In this document: positions 54,186 through 62,597 of the stretch, piece after piece
Layout: the number at the start of each line of letters is the position of its first letter
Position numbering within the stretch: the stretch's first letter is position 1
Assembly (NCBI GenBank): GCA_963826145.1
Contig: CAWGVW010000002.1
Location: forward strand, 1,302,001-1,366,000
DNA length: 64,000 bases
Reading direction: 5' to 3'
DNA from: JBGPLJ01 sp963826145
Lineage (GTDB): Bacteria > Pseudomonadota > Gammaproteobacteria > Steroidobacterales > Steroidobacteraceae
The notes under the pieces: generated by a model
Told to the model about the DNA's origin: nothing
The model's input: the letters and a program-made list of their open reading frames with translations, nothing else
Database searches by the model: none
Position numbers and translations under genes: made by a program

Positions 54186-55283
54186 TCACAATTCCGCGCC
54201 CTGGCGGCGGAATTTCCTGAGGAGCGCGCGCAGACGCGCGTCGCGGCGGGCGGCCGTGGGGGCGATGAGCGTGCAATGGCCGAGCTTTCGGCCTGCTCGC
54301 GGAGTCTTGCCGTAATCGTGAAAGTGCAGGTCCGATTCCACGAGAGCGTTGGCCATGGGGGGCAGGCGACCGATGAAATTGATCATGGCCGAGTGGCCGC
54401 GAGCGGCCGTCACGCCAAGCTTGAGGCCCGTGATCGCCCGCAGATGATTCTCGAACTGGCTGGTCGCTGCGCCTTCGATGGTCCAATGGCCGGAATTGTG
54501 GACGCGAGGCGCCATCTCGTTCGCGATGAGACGCCCGCGCACGACGAAGAATTCGATCGCGAGCACGCCGACGTATTCGAAGTGGCCGAGCACCTCGCGC
54601 AAGTGGCGCTCCGCGAGGCGCTGCAGGGAGGCATTCCCGTAGGGCGCGCGGCTGTAGCGCAGGATGCCGCTGCTATGCACGTTCTCGGCGAGCGGGTAGA
54701 ACGCGACCTCGCCATTGAGTCCGCGTACGCCGATCAGCGAGACCTCGCGTTCGAACGGAATGAAGTCTTCCAGGATGAGTGGGCCGCCTTCGAGTTTGCG
54801 CCACGCGGCATCGACGTCGCTGCGGGTCCGCAGCACCGCCTGGCCCTTGCCGTCGTAGCCGAGCCGCCGCGTTTTCAGGACAGCCGGCAATCCGATGTCG
54901 GTGAGCGCGCGTTCGAGGTCCGCGCGCGAGTCCACAGCCGCGAATTCCGCCGCCGGTACGTCGAGCAGGCGGAAGAGGGTCTTTTCGTGCACGCGATCCT
55001 GGGAGACCTCGAGCGCGCGTGCACAAGGCCGGATCTTCGCGGCGGGAACGCGCGCAAGCGCGCTCGATGGAACGTTTTCCCAGTCAAACGTGACGACATC
55101 CACCTGTGCACCGAGCTCCGCGATCTTCGCCGCGTCGGTAATGTCGCCGACGAGACTTTCGCCGACCTGGGCGCCCGGCGTGTCGTTCGTGCGGTCGAGG
55201 AAGAGCGGCCTGATGCCAAGTGGATAGCCGGCGAGCGCCAGCATCCGCCCGAGCTGGCCCGCACCGATGATGCCGACCTTCAT
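54186..55283 (-). CDS. purK: 5-(carboxyamino)imidazole ribonucleotide synthase
   Basis: PurK (365 aa) is an ATP-grasp enzyme of purine synthesis that carboxylates AIR using bicarbonate. MKVGIIGAGQLGRMLALAGYP starts it; GYDGKGQAVL, EVSLIGVRGLNGE and ANEMAPRVHNSGHWTIEG are signatures. It is translationally coupled (ATGA) to purE upstream on the same strand. Confidence 0.95.
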   Translation of the reverse strand: MKVGIIGAGQLGRMLALAGYPLGIRPLFLDRTNDTPGAQVGESLVGDITDAAKIAELGAQVDVVTFDWENVPSSALARVPAAKIRPCARALEVSQDRVHEKTLFRLLDVPAAEFAAVDSRADLERALTDIGLPAVLKTRRLGYDGKGQAVLRTRSDVDAAWRKLEGGPLILEDFIPFEREVSLIGVRGLNGEVAFYPLAENVHSSGILRYSRAPYGNASLQRLAERHLREVLGHFEYVGVLAIEFFVVRGRLIANEMAPRVHNSGHWTIEGAATSQFENHLRAITGLKLGVTAARGHSAMINFIGRLPPMANALVESDLHFHDYGKTPRAGRKLGHCTLIAPTAARRDARLRALLRKFRRQGAEL

Positions 55284-55777
55284 GATCCTGGATTGCGCGG
55301 ATCGGGCTTCGCCAGCACTTCGTCAGTCTGTTGGCGGCGAAACTTCTTCACGGCCTGATCCACGTTCGGATACTTGTTCGCGAGAATCGAGGCCGCGAGG
55401 AGCGCAGCGTTGCGAGCGCCCGCGGGTCCGATGGCAAGCGTGCCGACGGGCACGCCGCCCGGCATCTGTACGATCGAGAGAAGCGAGTCGAGTCCGTTGA
55501 GCATTTTCGAGACGACCGGAACGCCAAGCACCGGCAAGGTGGTTTTCGCGGCCATCATCCCCGGCAGGTGAGCAGCGCCGCCTGCTCCGGCGATGATGAC
55601 TTCGAGACCGCGACCCTGGGCGCTCGATGCGTATTCGAACAGCAGGTCGGGTGTGCGGTGAGCGGAGACGACCTTGACTTCGTGTGCGATGCCGAGCTTT
55701 TCGAGCTCGGTTGCGGCGTGGCTCAGGGTTTCCCAATCGGAGGAGGAGCCCATCACGATGCCGACCAGCGGTTTCAT
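55280..55777 (-). CDS. purE: N5-carboxyaminoimidazole ribonucleotide mutase
   Basis: PurE (165 aa, class I) converts N5-CAIR to CAIR. VGIVMGSSSDWETLSHAA at the start, SAHRTPDLLFEYA and IAGAGGAAHLPGMMAA are hallmarks. It forms the purE-purK operon. Confidence 0.96.
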   Translation of the reverse strand: MKPLVGIVMGSSSDWETLSHAATELEKLGIAHEVKVVSAHRTPDLLFEYASSAQGRGLEVIIAGAGGAAHLPGMMAAKTTLPVLGVPVVSKMLNGLDSLLSIVQMPGGVPVGTLAIGPAGARNAALLAASILANKYPNVDQAVKKFRRQQTDEVLAKPDPRNPGS

Positions 55778-55790
55778 CGGCGCATTGTAC

Positions 55791-55817
55791 CGAAAATGGG
55801 GACGTACCCCATTTTCG
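55791..55817. repeat. Palindromic element, AATGGGGACGTACCCC type
   Basis: Eleven-base arms (CGAAAATGGGG and CCCCATTTTCG) around ACGTA, located 14 bases upstream of the purE start and 17 bases past the darP stop. Confidence 0.8.
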
Positions 55818-55834
55818 CGGGGCTGAACGCCGCA

Positions 55835-56338
55835 TTAGGCCGGAAACCGACCGTCGAGGTAGCGAAAGAGTGCGCGCGCGGCGGTTCGCCGGGCCTGATC
55901 GTCGTGCGCGCGCTGTATGGCCTCGAGCAGTGGCGCTACTTCGGTGGTTTCGACCGTCGCTGCCACGGTTCGCAGCGCGGGAATCGCTGCTGCGCCTTCG
56001 CTCACGAGGCGGTCGCGCCACGCTTCGACCTGGCGAAATCGCAGGCCGGAACTGCGCTGGCGCGTCTGGTGCTGGTCGATGACCGCGCGAATCGGCGCAG
56101 CATCGATCGCACGCATGAGCCTGCCGATATACTGTCGTTGGCGAAGGAGTGCTCCGTGGCTGGTGATGCGGCGAGCGGCGAGGATCGCCTCGCGCAGGTT
56201 CTCGGGAAGCTCGACAGCGTCGAACACCGAGTCCGGCAGACCGATCAGCTCTTCGCCGAGTTCCTGCAGCTCCTGGGACTCGCGTTTGCGCGCACTCTTG
56301 CTCGGCCGCTCGCGGGCCGCGTCATCCGTTCCGGTCAT
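55835..56338 (-). CDS. darP: Ribosome-associated protein DarP (YjgA, DUF615)
   Basis: The 167-aa protein (from ATG 56338) matches DUF615: SKSARKRESQELQELGEELIG, then AILAARRITSHGALLRQRQYIGRLMR and VEAWRDRLVSEG. DarP aids late assembly of the 50S subunit. Farther upstream starts overlap the pmbA leader region and are less likely. Divergent from pmbA, as in many Gammaproteobacteria. Confidence 0.9.
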   Translation of the reverse strand: MTGTDDAARERPSKSARKRESQELQELGEELIGLPDSVFDAVELPENLREAILAARRITSHGALLRQRQYIGRLMRAIDAAPIRAVIDQHQTRQRSSGLRFRQVEAWRDRLVSEGAAAIPALRTVAATVETTEVAPLLEAIQRAHDDQARRTAARALFRYLDGRFPA

Positions 56339-56407
56339 GGCCGCAAGCCTAGCACGCATGGCAGAATCTCGACCCCAACCGCCCCGCTCGAACATGAACC
56401 CTCGAAA

Positions 56408-57757
56408 ATGAATACCGCACCCGCCGTCGTTGCCGTCGATGACAAGTCCGTGCTGGAGACAGTGGTCCAGGAGTCGCTCAAACTCGCCCGCGCACGGGGC
56501 GCGAGCGATGCGGAGGTCGGTGCCAGCACGCAGACCGGACTCTCGGTGACCGTGCGCCTCGGCGAGGTTGAGACGCTCGAGTACCAGCGCGATCGCGGGG
56601 TCGGCGTCACGGTGTACTTCGGCAAGCGCAAGGGCTCAGCGAGCACCTCGGACCTGAGCCACGCCGCCGTCGCGGACACCGTGGAGAAGGCGTGCAGCAT
56701 CGCGCGTTTCACGGCGGAGGACGATTGTGCGGGCCTGCCCGACGACAAGCAGCTCGCGCGCTCCTACCCGGACCTCGACCTTTCGCACCCCTGGGACATC
56801 GCACCCGAGCGCGCCATCGAGCTCGCACGCGCGTGCGAATCCGCGGCGCTCGCGGTCGACAAGCGGGTGACGAATTCCGAAGGAGCGATGCTCTCCTCGC
56901 ACCGGGGACTGCGCGTCTTTGGCAACAGCCGCGGGTTTCTCGGCGGCTATCCGAGCACCTCGCACAGCCTGTCCTGCGCGGTGCTCGCCTCACAGGGCGA
57001 GGAGATGCAGCGCGACTACTGGTACACGGCCGCGCGCGACTGGAAGACGCTCGAACCTGCCGATGGCGTCGGGCGTGCGAGCGCCATCCGCGCGGTGGAA
57101 CGGCTCGGATCCCGCAAGATTCCGACCTGCAAGGCGCCGGTGCTCTACGTTCCGGAACTCGCGCGCGGACTCATTCGCAGCTTCGTCGGCGCGGTAAGCG
57201 GCGGCAGCCAGTATCGCAAGTCGACGTTCCTGCTCGATGCCGCGGGCCGGACGGTGCTGCCCCGCTTCGTGCAGCTCCGCGAGCGGCCGCACATTCCCGC
57301 GGCCCTTGGCAGCAGCCCGTTCGATTCCGAAGGGGTCGCGACGCGTGATCGCAATCTTGTGGAGGACGGAGTGCTGCAGGGCTACGTGCTCGACACCTAC
57401 TCTGCACGCAAGCTCGGCCTCGCAACGACAGGCAATGCCGGCGGCATCCACAACCTCATCGTCGAGTCCGGACCCGAGGACTACGACGCGCTGCTACGCA
57501 GGATGCATCGTGGATTTGTCGTGACCGAGCTGATGGGGCAGGGCGTCAATCTCGTGACCGGCGACTACTCGCGCGGCGCGGCCGGGTTCTGGGTCGAAGA
57601 CGGCAGTGCGACGTATCCGGTGCACGAAGTGACGATCGCCGGCAATCTGCGAGAGATGCTGCTCAACATCGTCGCGGTCGGCAAGGATGTCGACCTGCGC
57701 GGGTCGATTCGTACGGGGTCTGTGCTCGTAAGTGAAATGACCATCGCCGGCGAATAG
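56408..57757 (+). CDS. pmbA: TldE/PmbA metalloprotease subunit
   Basis: PmbA (449 aa) pairs with TldD. The family segments are GEVETLEYQRDRGVGVTVYFGKRKGSASTSDL-type (quoted as short landmarks GVGVTVYFGKRKGSAS), NSEGAMLSSHRG, YVLDTYSARKLGLATTGNAG and GVNLVTGDYSRGAAGFWVE. It lacks the HExxxH of TldD, as expected. I chose the ATG at 56408; frame-open DNA upstream is antisense to darP and purE. Confidence 0.94.
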   Translation: MNTAPAVVAVDDKSVLETVVQESLKLARARGASDAEVGASTQTGLSVTVRLGEVETLEYQRDRGVGVTVYFGKRKGSASTSDLSHAAVADTVEKACSIARFTAEDDCAGLPDDKQLARSYPDLDLSHPWDIAPERAIELARACESAALAVDKRVTNSEGAMLSSHRGLRVFGNSRGFLGGYPSTSHSLSCAVLASQGEEMQRDYWYTAARDWKTLEPADGVGRASAIRAVERLGSRKIPTCKAPVLYVPELARGLIRSFVGAVSGGSQYRKSTFLLDAAGRTVLPRFVQLRERPHIPAALGSSPFDSEGVATRDRNLVEDGVLQGYVLDTYSARKLGLATTGNAGGIHNLIVESGPEDYDALLRRMHRGFVVTELMGQGVNLVTGDYSRGAAGFWVEDGSATYPVHEVTIAGNLREMLLNIVAVGKDVDLRGSIRTGSVLVSEMTIAGE

Positions 57758-57763
57758 CCAGCG

Positions 57764-59068
57764 TCAGGTTTCCTTCGTCAGGTCCACGAGCGTGCGATTC
57801 GCGATGCGCTCGTTCATGGCCTTCTCTATGCCCTCGGCGAGGTGATCGATGGCCGGATCGGTGCGCGCCGTTGCATGCGGTCCGGAGCCGCTGCGACTGC
57901 GCACAGCGTCCAGGATCTCGGCGAGGCGAATCTCATGCATGTCGCGGCCCGGAAACAGAAATTCGTCTTCCGTCGCGACGAGCAGGCCCGCGTGCTCGAG
58001 CGCGTGCACGACGCCCGCGAGCGTGATGCTCGGCATGTCGAAGTGCTGCGCGAGCAGGTTCGTCGTCCAGACGCGCTCGCCTTTCTGGTAGGCCTTGCCG
58101 ATGAGATACATCACGTTGAAGGCGAGCCGCTCCGCGACCGAACTCGATATGTGTACCTGCTCGTGCCCGCGCCTGAGGTACTGCGGATTCTGCACATAGA
58201 AGGAGAGCTGCGCGCCGATCAGGAGGATGAGCCAGCTGAGATAGACCCAGATGATCGCGGTGATGACGACGGCAAAGCCCGTGTACACGGCGAGGAGCTG
58301 CGTCGAGTAGTGAACGAACGCGGAGAATGCAGCGCCGATCGCGGCCCAGAGGACCCCGGCCGTCGCGCCGCCGATAAGAGCGGACGCAAACCGCACCCGC
58401 GCGTTCGGGATAAAGCTGAAAAGGAACGTAAAGATGCCCGTCAACATGACATAGGGTACGAGCTTGCCAATGCCCGTTGCGAGCGGTGCAATGATCGGCA
58501 GCGCCATCAGGCCGTGCGCCCAGCTGCTTTTGCTGGTGCTAGCAATGAGGCCAAAGGCGGTCACCAGCACGACAGGCCCGATCACGAGCATGCTGAGGTA
58601 TTCCATCACACGGCGCGCGAAGCTGCGCGGCCGCTCCACTCGCCAGACGAAGTTCAGGCTCTCCTCGACCTTCTGGATGGTCGAGAGCACGGTGAATACG
58701 AGGAACGCAAGCCCGAGCGATCCGACGACGGTGCCGCGGATGTTGTCCGCGAATTCGAGGACACGCGTCGTGAGCTGGCCCGCATCCTCGCCCATGGGCC
58801 TCAGGAACTCCTGGATCACCGGTTCGAGCGTCGCGCTCATGCCGAGACCCTTGATCAGCGAGAAACTGAAGGCGATGAGCGGCACGACCGAGAGCAGCGT
58901 CGTGTACACGAGGCTCATCGCCCGCATGTTGAGTTCGCCGCGAATGAGATCGCGGATGAGCGCGTAAGGGTAGCGCAGGGCGCGCGCCAGCCAGCCGATC
59001 GGGCTGCGGGCGTGCAGCTGCGCATCGTCGAAAAGCAACGCCGTCAATCGCTTGTCGATGTCGAACAT
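57764..59068 (-). CDS. YihY/UPF0761 family inner-membrane protein
   Basis: The 434-aa product has about six membrane segments, e.g. AMSLVYTTLLSVVPLIAFSF and VVGSLGLAFLVFTVLSTI, typical of YihY (formerly called RNase BN). A C-terminal cytosolic part (RVWTTNLLAQHFDMPSITL...) looks winged-helix-like. I chose the Met of MFDIDKRLTALLF; the upstream residues are unlike the family. It converges on pmbA. Not a nuclease. Confidence 0.88.
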   Translation of the reverse strand: MFDIDKRLTALLFDDAQLHARSPIGWLARALRYPYALIRDLIRGELNMRAMSLVYTTLLSVVPLIAFSFSLIKGLGMSATLEPVIQEFLRPMGEDAGQLTTRVLEFADNIRGTVVGSLGLAFLVFTVLSTIQKVEESLNFVWRVERPRSFARRVMEYLSMLVIGPVVLVTAFGLIASTSKSSWAHGLMALPIIAPLATGIGKLVPYVMLTGIFTFLFSFIPNARVRFASALIGGATAGVLWAAIGAAFSAFVHYSTQLLAVYTGFAVVITAIIWVYLSWLILLIGAQLSFYVQNPQYLRRGHEQVHISSSVAERLAFNVMYLIGKAYQKGERVWTTNLLAQHFDMPSITLAGVVHALEHAGLLVATEDEFLFPGRDMHEIRLAEILDAVRSRSGSGPHATARTDPAIDHLAEGIEKAMNERIANRTLVDLTKET

Positions 59069-59156
59069 GGCGCGCCAGAGACTTGCACGACGGCCCGCGA
59101 CTAGCAAGCAGCGCAACGCATGGCTACATTGATTGCCTCACCCGACTGGAGGGTTC

Positions 59157-59960
59157 GTGAGCGCTCGCTATCCGCAACGCATCGTGTGCCTGACCGAAGA
59201 GACCACGGAGATCCTGTATCTCCTTGGCGAGGAGCGGCGCATCGTCGGCATTTCGGGTTTTACGGTGCGCCCGCCGCGCGCGCGCAAGGAGAAGCCACGC
59301 GTGTCGGCCTTCACCAGCGCGAAGTTCGACAGGATCCTCGAGCTCGAACCGGACCTCGTGCTCGGCTTCTCCGATCTGCAGGCGGACATTGCCGCCGAAC
59401 TCATTCGCAAGGGCGTCGAAGTGCACGTCTTCAACCAGCGCTCGGTAGCGGAGATTCTCCGGGTCGTTCGCACGCTCGCCGGGATGATTGGCTGTGAGGA
59501 CAAGGGCATCGCACTCGCGGCTCGCCTAGAGCGGAACGTCGAAGATGTCCGGCTGCAGGCCGCGGCGCTCGGCCGCCGTCCGCGCGTTTATTTCGAAGAA
59601 TGGGATGAGCCGCAGATCGCCGCGATCCGCTGGGTTGCGGAGGTCATCGAGATCGCGGGCGGCGACAACTGTTTTCCGGAACTTGCGCTCAAGTCACTTG
59701 GCAAGGACCGCATCATCGCGGATCCGCTCGAAGTGCCGCGGCGCCAGCCCGATGTGATTTTCGGATCCTGGTGCGGGAAGAAATTCAATCCGCAGGCCGT
59801 CGCTGCGCGGCCCGGCTGGGAATCGGTGCCCGCGGTGAAGACCGGCGAACTGCACGAGATCAAGTCGGCGATCATCCTGCAGCCGGGGCCAGCTGCCCTG
59901 ACGGACGGCATCGCGGCGATCCAGCGGGTCATCGCGAAATGGGCCGCTAGTCGGTCGTGA
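59157..59960 (+). CDS. BtuF-like substrate-binding protein without signal peptide
   Basis: The 267-aa product belongs to the periplasmic-binding-protein family of cobalamin/iron-siderophore transport. It shows RIVCLTEETTEILYLLGEERRIVG, ILELEPDLVLGFSDLQAD and EVHVFNQRSVAEIL. The GTG at 59157 has GGAGGG upstream. No signal peptide or transporter genes are adjacent, so it may act in the cytosol. The stop overlaps purC by 14 bases, convergently. Confidence 0.8.
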   Translation: MSARYPQRIVCLTEETTEILYLLGEERRIVGISGFTVRPPRARKEKPRVSAFTSAKFDRILELEPDLVLGFSDLQADIAAELIRKGVEVHVFNQRSVAEILRVVRTLAGMIGCEDKGIALAARLERNVEDVRLQAAALGRRPRVYFEEWDEPQIAAIRWVAEVIEIAGGDNCFPELALKSLGKDRIIADPLEVPRRQPDVIFGSWCGKKFNPQAVAARPGWESVPAVKTGELHEIKSAIILQPGPAALTDGIAAIQRVIAKWAASRS

Positions 59961-60861
59961 GCAGGCGCAGGGCTTCGCGGTATTTCTCGCTCGTCTTCGC
60001 GATGATCTCGGCCGGCAGTTTCGGTCCCGGCGCTTTCTTGTTCCAGTTGAGCGTCTCGAGGTAGTCGCGCACGAACTGCTTGTCGAAACTCGGCGGGCTG
60101 ACGCCGGGCTTGTAGCTTGCGACGGGCCAGAAGCGCGATGAATCCGGTGTGATGACTTCATCGATCAGCACGAGCTGGCCGCGCGAGTTCGTGCCGAACT
60201 CGAATTTGGTGTCAGCAATAATGATGCCGCGTTCGAGCGCATGCTCCGCCGCGAATCGATAGAGCCTGAGCGCCGTATCGCGGAGCTTCGCCGCGAGCGG
60301 CTTGCCGATCCGGTCCACGACCTCCTCGAAGCCCACGTTTTCGTCGTGCTGACCGGCCGGCGCCTTGGTCGCGGGCGTGAAGATCGGCTCCGGCAGTCGC
60401 GCGGCGAGCTTGAGTCCCTTTGGCAGCGCGATGCCGGAAACCTCGCCCGTCTTCTCATAGTCCTTCCAGCCCGACCCGATGAGATAGCCGCGCACCACCG
60501 CTTCGAACGGCAGCGCATTCAGGCGGCGCACCACCACCGCTCGATCGCGCAGCATCGCGACGTCTTCGCGGCGCTTCACGATGTCACCGAGCGGAATGTC
60601 CGCCAGATGATTGCGCACGATCGCGCCGGTGCGGCCGAACCAGTAGTTTGAAATCTGCGTGAGCACGCGGCCCTTGTCCGGGATCGGATCGGGCAGCACG
60701 ACGTCGAAAGCGGACAGCCGATCCGTCGTGACGATGAGCATGTGCTTGTCATCGACCCGATAGATGTCGCGCACCTTGCCTTCGTGGATGCGCTCGAGTC
60801 CCTCGAGATTGGAACGGAAGAGCGTGCCGGCGGGCTGCGCGGAAGAATCGACCCGATCCAT
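59947..60861 (-). CDS. purC: SAICAR synthetase (long type)
   Basis: PurC (304 aa) condenses CAIR with aspartate in purine synthesis. The family segments are HEGKVRDIYRVDDKHMLIV, VVRGYLIGSGWKDYEKTG and IIADTKFEFG. At about 300 aa it is the long type found in several Gammaproteobacteria and eukaryotes. It lies near purE and purK but is transcribed separately. Confidence 0.95.
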   Translation of the reverse strand: MDRVDSSAQPAGTLFRSNLEGLERIHEGKVRDIYRVDDKHMLIVTTDRLSAFDVVLPDPIPDKGRVLTQISNYWFGRTGAIVRNHLADIPLGDIVKRREDVAMLRDRAVVVRRLNALPFEAVVRGYLIGSGWKDYEKTGEVSGIALPKGLKLAARLPEPIFTPATKAPAGQHDENVGFEEVVDRIGKPLAAKLRDTALRLYRFAAEHALERGIIIADTKFEFGTNSRGQLVLIDEVITPDSSRFWPVASYKPGVSPPSFDKQFVRDYLETLNWNKKAPGPKLPAEIIAKTSEKYREALRLLTTD

Positions 60862-60974
60862 GAAAGTGAATGACTCCGACTGCTACGATTGGGAGCCGGA
60901 GAAATCGGTCGATCCGGCTTAGGTGAACGGGGACGATTAGGAATCTTGCGGCTGGGGGCTGGACGGGTCAAGAA

Positions 60975-61772
60975 ATGTCGATGAAATGGCTGGGAAAAGC
61001 CGTAGGCGCCGCTCTCGGGTACGTCGCGTTCGGACCGGTTGGCTCGCTCCTTGGCGTCGTGGTCGGGCATCAGTTCGATCGCGACATCAACTTCGGCTCG
61101 ACGGGGCCGGCGAACGCGCGGCTGTACGAGATCAGCACGGTCTTCTTCCGCACCACGTTCTACGTGATGGGGCATCTTGCGAAATCCGATGGCCGTGTCA
61201 CCGAGAGCGAGATCCAGGCCGCGCGGCTCGTGATGCAGCAGCTGCGCCTCTCGGCCTCCGAGGTGCAGTTCGCGATCGAATGCTTCACGCGCGGCAAGGA
61301 CACGGCCTTTCCGCTCGAACGCGCGCTCACGGAACTGCGCGACGCTTGCGAAGGCCGTCCCGACCTGCTGCGGTTCTTCGTCGAAATCGAGATGCGCGCG
61401 GCGCTCTTCGGGAACGGCCTACAGGGACCCGTGCGCCAACGCCTCGCCGACATCGCCCAGCGGGTCGGTATTTCCGGACTCGAGCTCGCGCACATGGAGG
61501 CGATCATTCGCGCCTACGGGCGGCAGCAGCAGTCGAGCGCACCGCCGCCGGCGGCCGAGCGGCTCGCCGATGCGTACGAAGTGCTGGAGGTGCCGCGCGA
61601 GGCATCGGATGCGGAAGTCACAAAAGCATATCGCCGGCAGATGAGCCGCAATCATCCGGACAAGCTCAAGGCGAACGGACTGCCGGAGTCCATGCTCGAA
61701 ATGGCGAAGGAAAAGACGCAACAGATCCAGCAGGCCTACGAGGCCATCAAGGAAGTGAGAGGCATGCGCTGA
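60975..61772 (+). CDS. djlA: DnaJ-like co-chaperone DjlA
   Basis: The 265-aa protein starts with a membrane segment (AVGAALGYVAFGPVGSLLGVVVG), then a TerB-like middle (VMGHLAKSDGRVTESEI), and ends with a J domain: YEVLEVPREASDAEVTKAYR and the HPD motif in MSRNHPDKLKANGL. This is the DjlA layout. A palindromic element follows six bases after its stop. Confidence 0.93.
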   Translation: MSMKWLGKAVGAALGYVAFGPVGSLLGVVVGHQFDRDINFGSTGPANARLYEISTVFFRTTFYVMGHLAKSDGRVTESEIQAARLVMQQLRLSASEVQFAIECFTRGKDTAFPLERALTELRDACEGRPDLLRFFVEIEMRAALFGNGLQGPVRQRLADIAQRVGISGLELAHMEAIIRAYGRQQQSSAPPPAAERLADAYEVLEVPREASDAEVTKAYRRQMSRNHPDKLKANGLPESMLEMAKEKTQQIQQAYEAIKEVRGMR

Positions 61773-61777
61773 AGTGA

Positions 61778-61808
61778 GGGGACAGTCCCTAGGAAGGGAC
61801 AGTCCCCC
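61778..61808. repeat. Palindromic element with two GGGACAGTCCC units
   Basis: Two copies of the self-complementary 11-mer GGGACAGTCCC lie in tandem (61779-61789 and 61796-61806), separated by TAGGAA. It sits between djlA and rpe. Confidence 0.75.
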
Positions 61809-61850
61809 ACTGTTACAGTAAGTGCCTTCAGTGGATCTTAAGGATTCGCC

Positions 61851-62579
61851 ATGCAGCAGCCGTTTATCGCACCGTCCATTCTGTCCGCGGATTTCGCGCG
61901 CCTCGGCGAGGACGTGAGTGCGGTGATCGCGGCCGGCGCGGATCTCGTGCACTTCGACGTGATGGATAACCACTACGTGCCGAATCTCACCATCGGTCCG
62001 CTCGTGTGCGAGGCGCTGCGCAAGCACGGCGTCAAAGCTCCGATCGACGTGCACCTGATGGTCAAGCCGGTCGACCGCATCGTGCCGGACTTTGCCAAAG
62101 CCGGCGCCACCTACATCACGTTTCATCCGGAAGCGAGCGAGCACGTCGACCGTACGATCGAGCTCATCCGCGAGCATGGTGCGAAGCCCGGCATCGTTCT
62201 GAATCCCGCGAGCCCTCTCGACTGGCTCGATCACGTGCTCGACAAGATCGACATGGTTCTCCTGATGTCGGTGAACCCGGGATTCGGTGGCCAGAAATTC
62301 ATTCCGGGCGTGCTGGCGAAGCTTACCGAGGTGCGCCGTCGTATCGATGCCGGCCGTCGCCCGGTGCGCCTCGAAATCGACGGGGGAGTGAAAGTCGAGA
62401 ATATTGCCGAGATCGCCGCAGCCGGCGCCGACACGTTCGTATCGGGCTCCGCGATCTTTGGCAGTGGGGACTATCGGGCGACGATTCTCGCCATGCGCAA
62501 GGAGATTGCGCGCGGCGCAAAAAAGGGGTCAGATTTATTTTCCGGCCAGCCGCGTAGTGGCGTTTCGACCGGAAAATAA
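61851..62579 (+). CDS. rpe: Ribulose-phosphate 3-epimerase with repeat-derived C-terminus
   Basis: Rpe (242 aa) interconverts ribulose- and xylulose-5-phosphate. The TIM-barrel segments are IAPSILSADFARLGEDV, HFDVMDNHYVPNLTIG, HLMVKPVDRIVPD, MSVNPGFGGQKFIP, LEIDGGVKVENI and FVSGSAIFGSGDY. The last 20 residues from about GAKKGSD (ending STGK) are encoded by the palindromic element at 62519-62595, which also supplies the TAA. The usual length is about 225 aa. Confidence 0.95.
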   Translation: MQQPFIAPSILSADFARLGEDVSAVIAAGADLVHFDVMDNHYVPNLTIGPLVCEALRKHGVKAPIDVHLMVKPVDRIVPDFAKAGATYITFHPEASEHVDRTIELIREHGAKPGIVLNPASPLDWLDHVLDKIDMVLLMSVNPGFGGQKFIPGVLAKLTEVRRRIDAGRRPVRLEIDGGVKVENIAEIAAAGADTFVSGSAIFGSGDYRATILAMRKEIARGAKKGSDLFSGQPRSGVSTGK

Positions 62580-62595
62580 ATCTGACCCCTTTTTT
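62519..62595. repeat. Palindromic element, GGGGTCAGA type, overlapping rpe 3' end
   Basis: Perfect 27-base arms (62519-62545 and 62569-62595) start AAAAAAGGGGTCAGATTTA and enclose a 23-base loop. The right arm ends in a T run, so it is also a terminator for rpe and its mirror could terminate the crp transcript. Confidence 0.9.
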
Positions 62596-62597
62596 GC

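Noticed and set aside
55331..56407. A long N-terminal extension of PmbA (total about 808 residues)
   Set aside because: The extension is antisense to purE and darP and lacks family resemblance. PmbA similarity begins at the ATG at 56408.
48388..57757. TldD/PmbA as maturation protease of the bufferin-like peptide
   Set aside because: TldD/E mature some RiPPs, but both genes are far from the operon and in their usual housekeeping places. No specific link is visible.
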